Assembly (NCBI GenBank): GCA_964387285.1
Contig: CAYLWO010000009.1
Coordinates: 52,657-116,656 of the forward strand
Direction: 5' to 3'
Source of the DNA: Anaerohabitans sp964387285
Lineage (GTDB): Bacteria > Zhuqueibacterota > Zhuqueibacteria > Residuimicrobiales > Residuimicrobiaceae
Length of the DNA: 64,000 bases
Shown: positions 61,820-64,000 of the stretch, piece after piece
How the letters are laid out: every line of letters begins with the position of its first letter
How positions within the stretch are numbered: the stretch's first letter is position 1
Notes under the pieces: model-generated
Databases searched by the model: none
Told to the model about the DNA's origin: nothing
Seen by the model: only the letters and a program-made list of their open reading frames with translations
Translations under genes and position numbers: made by a program

Positions 61820-63949
61820 TTAGGGACCGGTCATCTCCCAGGAAAACGGCGAGCGCACCGACAGATTGTCGTACCAAAGAGTTTCGTCCCGGCCTTCCAC
61901 CTGTCCCCCCAAATCATAATCACAATCGAAATAGCCGATGAGCATGCCGTCCGCACCGAACCATTGATCCCAATCTTCGTTCTCGACCTGTTGTCCCTGA
62001 TCTCCATCCCCGGCAGCAATCATCCATTTACCGTCCACACTGTGCAACGCGCAACCTCTCTGGTCATGCTCGCTTTTTGTAAAATAACGATCCTGTGCTT
62101 CCGTAAAATCATAATACTGTTTTTCAGTCTGGTCGAAATTATACCCAGTGAGATGCATGGTATTCACGGCCGAAGCGGTCATCACTTTCAAATGATTGCG
62201 ATGAGTTATCATGATATAGTAAGACCCTGGCGGCAGAGCCGGAACCAAGACACCCTCTTCGCCATGAATATCGATGAGAGCGCCATCGTTGCGGAGGAAA
62301 CAGCTGATTCCATTAGCTCCGCTATCTAAAGGGATTTCCACGCCATAGCCGCCGCTGTTGCCGGGTCGAAATTGAACGTAAAGCCAATCTACCACCCGCT
62401 CAGGCAGGTGATCCGAATCCAGCGCTTCAGCGTCGCGATGATCTGCGTAGGGTGAATAAACCGGGATCAAACTGCAAAAACCGTTACGCGGTTGATAGCG
62501 CAAACGACAGGCCATATAGGATGTGTCGATGCCGGTTGTATCCGTTCTGGCCAAACGAAACGCGCCCTCCAGATAAAGTCGTACAAATATACGTGCACTG
62601 GCCTGTATGGCCACATCGACTGTCGCTTGATCGTTGACAGCATTGTAATCAGGCGGAGATGAGGCCACGCGACAAGCCAGGAAACTCCAAACGCCAATAA
62701 TTTTCGCTTTTGTATAGAGTTTGAGAGTATCCGACACTCCGAGCGCCAAACTCGGGATCGACCAGATCCCGGTTGCATGGTCATATAAACCGCCCAGATG
62801 CCCTGAATAGGTGAAACCAGGCGGGATGGCAATACGGATTTGAATCGAATTGGCGTCGCTGCCGGCAAAATCAGTGGCCAGGACATCGAATACTACATTT
62901 TGACCCTGGCAGGGATTTGGCACATCAACGCCAACCCGAACGGCAATGTCACTGGCAGCTTTACCCAAGACGGAGATCGATGTCCGGTCGTTGCTGGAAA
63001 CGGGATCAACCGGAGTTGAGCTCATGCGCGCCATATTCACCGTCAAGAGGCCAACGTTCCGAATCTGTACCGTCAACCATAAAGTATCTGTGGCGTTGTG
63101 ACGAAGCGAACTGACCGCCCACCTATGATTCTGCCAATCATAGGTTCCGTTAGGTGTGACATGCGAAATGTAGGCAAAGTCCGCATCTTTTAAATCGTCG
63201 TCAAAGATAATTTGCAGGGCGTCTGACGGCCCGTGATTGGCAGCAATAAAACAAAAAGTAATTTGTTGTCCCTGAAAAGGCATATTGTTATTTACCCGGC
63301 CTCTCATGCTGATGTCTGCCGAGCAATCCATCGGCAGTTGGCTGATCGTATCCATCTCCAGATTATGAATCGTCTCGATGCCGGGTCCCGGGGTCTGCAG
63401 GGCTGATACATTATAGTTCGGGGTGCCTGCATACCAGGCAACGCCGGCCATGGAGCCGGCCAACGATTGATAGCCGATGCGAAAGATCGCGACAACATGC
63501 CAATCCCCGGCGGCCGGGCCTCCTAAACTCGAAAATGGCCTGGGCTCCTGATGGGTGCTGCGAAACTCCAGCACTCTTTCACTCCGCGTCCATTTGTACT
63601 CATTCACATAGTTGTCAGCGGGCAATCCCCATTGTATCGATTGCACAGAGGTGACCCTGGAACCCAACACCGCATCAAAAACGACCGCATCCTGAATCTG
63701 TAAAATGGCGCGAGAGGACCCCTCTGTAGTCCTAACTTCCATAACCAAATCCAATACACTGGAATCACCGTAACAAATATTGCTCAACTCCCGCATGCGG
63801 ATATCCATCACAGGATTATTGGCAGCACTGCTTACCTGCAACAGCCTGTCGGATCCAGAGCGGAATAGAGGCATTTGTGCACGGCCAGGCGCAAAGCCGA
63901 ATGCCGACAGCAGAGCAAAAAATAAAAGTATGTTAACCCGGTATTTCAC
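61820..63949 (-). CDS. large exported protein: NPxMDxR domain, DUF11-like repeats, SPFSWEMT tail
   Basis: 709 residues from a GTG at 63949, which overlaps the upstream stop as GTGA; an ATG at 63967 would add six residues. Signal peptide to FAPGRAQ. N-domain homologous to the 60589 protein (about 45-210). Two DUF11-like sandwiches (about 215-330 and 335-450, IAANHGPSDALQIIFDDDL and VLATDFAGSDANSIQI). A beta-rich region with VPALPPGSYYIMITHRNHLKV. Finally a dockerin-like or EF-hand-like Asp-rich stretch (YFDCDYDLGGQVEGRDE) before the terminal WYDNLSVRSPFSWEMTGP. It has no YPNPFN tail, unlike its neighbours. Function unknown. Confidence 0.78.
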   Translation of the reverse strand: MKYRVNILLFFALLSAFGFAPGRAQMPLFRSGSDRLLQVSSAANNPVMDIRMRELSNICYGDSSVLDLVMEVRTTEGSSRAILQIQDAVVFDAVLGSRVTSVQSIQWGLPADNYVNEYKWTRSERVLEFRSTHQEPRPFSSLGGPAAGDWHVVAIFRIGYQSLAGSMAGVAWYAGTPNYNVSALQTPGPGIETIHNLEMDTISQLPMDCSADISMRGRVNNNMPFQGQQITFCFIAANHGPSDALQIIFDDDLKDADFAYISHVTPNGTYDWQNHRWAVSSLRHNATDTLWLTVQIRNVGLLTVNMARMSSTPVDPVSSNDRTSISVLGKAASDIAVRVGVDVPNPCQGQNVVFDVLATDFAGSDANSIQIRIAIPPGFTYSGHLGGLYDHATGIWSIPSLALGVSDTLKLYTKAKIIGVWSFLACRVASSPPDYNAVNDQATVDVAIQASARIFVRLYLEGAFRLARTDTTGIDTSYMACRLRYQPRNGFCSLIPVYSPYADHRDAEALDSDHLPERVVDWLYVQFRPGNSGGYGVEIPLDSGANGISCFLRNDGALIDIHGEEGVLVPALPPGSYYIMITHRNHLKVMTASAVNTMHLTGYNFDQTEKQYYDFTEAQDRYFTKSEHDQRGCALHSVDGKWMIAAGDGDQGQQVENEDWDQWFGADGMLIGYFDCDYDLGGQVEGRDETLWYDNLSVRSPFSWEMTGP

Positions 63950-64000
63950 GGCTGCGTCATATCCCATGAAAACGGCGAGCGCACAAACAGATTATCATAC
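63946..64000 (-). CDS. 3' end of a paralogous exported protein (cut by the window edge)
   Basis: The last 17 codons read YDNLFVRSPFSWDMTQP then TGA, differing at only three positions from the end of the following gene product (YDNLSVRSPFSWEMTGP). The rest lies outside the window. Its TGA overlaps the GTG start of the next gene (GTGA), so the two paralogues form one operon. Confidence 0.85.
   Translation of the reverse strand, partial: YDNLFVRSPFSWDMTQP

Overview
The window looks like a chromosomal piece of a Gram-negative bacterium of the FCB superphylum, most likely a Calditrichota/KSB1-type lineage and not a true Bacteroidota. Evidence: five exported proteins end in a type IX secretion (T9SS) type-A tail built around the YPNPFN motif; there is a TonB-dependent receptor with a carboxypeptidase-regulatory-like N-domain, a GWxTD-type protein and many lipoproteins. 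However, most genes have strong AGGAG-type ribosome sites, and several promoters fit TTGnCT-N17-TATATT, which is not the Bacteroidota pattern. The placement is inferred from these traits; no 16S gene or ribosomal protein is present.

Layout. (1) 114-7722, minus strand: respiratory complex I operon nuoABCDHIJKL, mostly with 4-bp overlaps and without nuoE/F/G; nuoM/N presumably lie beyond the left edge. (2) 8000-8739, plus: a NUDIX hydrolase, then a tRNA-Asn gene with a clear promoter and terminator. (3) 8841-26589, minus: a long envelope block. Reading in transcription order it starts with an ECF sigma factor, its zinc-finger anti-sigma factor and two Spy/CnrX-like periplasmic proteins. It continues with an aromatic- and Ser/Gly-rich lipoprotein, a FadL-like porin, a TonB-C-domain lipoprotein, a GWxTD/TPR protein, two predicted beta-barrels, a CxxCH lipoprotein, a penicillin-acylase-family enzyme, a TonB-dependent receptor and a YiiX-like lipoprotein. 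The sigma operon carries a near-ideal ECF autoregulatory promoter. (4) 27094-33665, plus: four T9SS-tailed surface proteins. (5) 33847-39996, plus: a tyrosine phenol-lyase-like enzyme, a GHL10-amidase fusion lipoprotein and an aminotransferase. (6) 39991-42433, minus: alkaline phosphatase and a membrane-anchored SRPBCC/GyrI-like protein. (7) 42593-43421: an IS200/RAYT-type Y1 transposase beside a roughly 49-bp-periodic array of palindromes. (8) 43578-53983, plus: a PQQ-propeller protein with an embedded methyltransferase-like domain, a six-hairpin glycosidase-like protein, then a tight four-gene unit (uncharacterised exported Cys-rich protein, FtsX-like permease, LolD-like ATPase, DASS anion transporter). 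(9) 54194-57098, plus: a VOC-cupin fusion and an ABC-F ATPase. (10) 57081-64000, minus: SGNH hydrolase with TPRs and four surface proteins, the last cut by the window edge.

Intergenic DNA is unusually rich in palindromic repeats. A roughly 65-bp oriented element with a CCTTGCGAAGG hairpin occurs in four clear and two degenerate copies. There are also a separate GCCGGC-type REP, ACCTGTGAGGT-type palindromes, a 482-bp nested inverted repeat and a 101-bp MITE-like element.

The best candidates for undescribed biology are the Cys-rich protein/ABC/DASS unit at 49526-53983, the ECF stress module with its promoter, the propeller-methyltransferase fusion, and the paralogous exported proteins sharing a conserved SPFSW(E/D)MT tail at the right edge.
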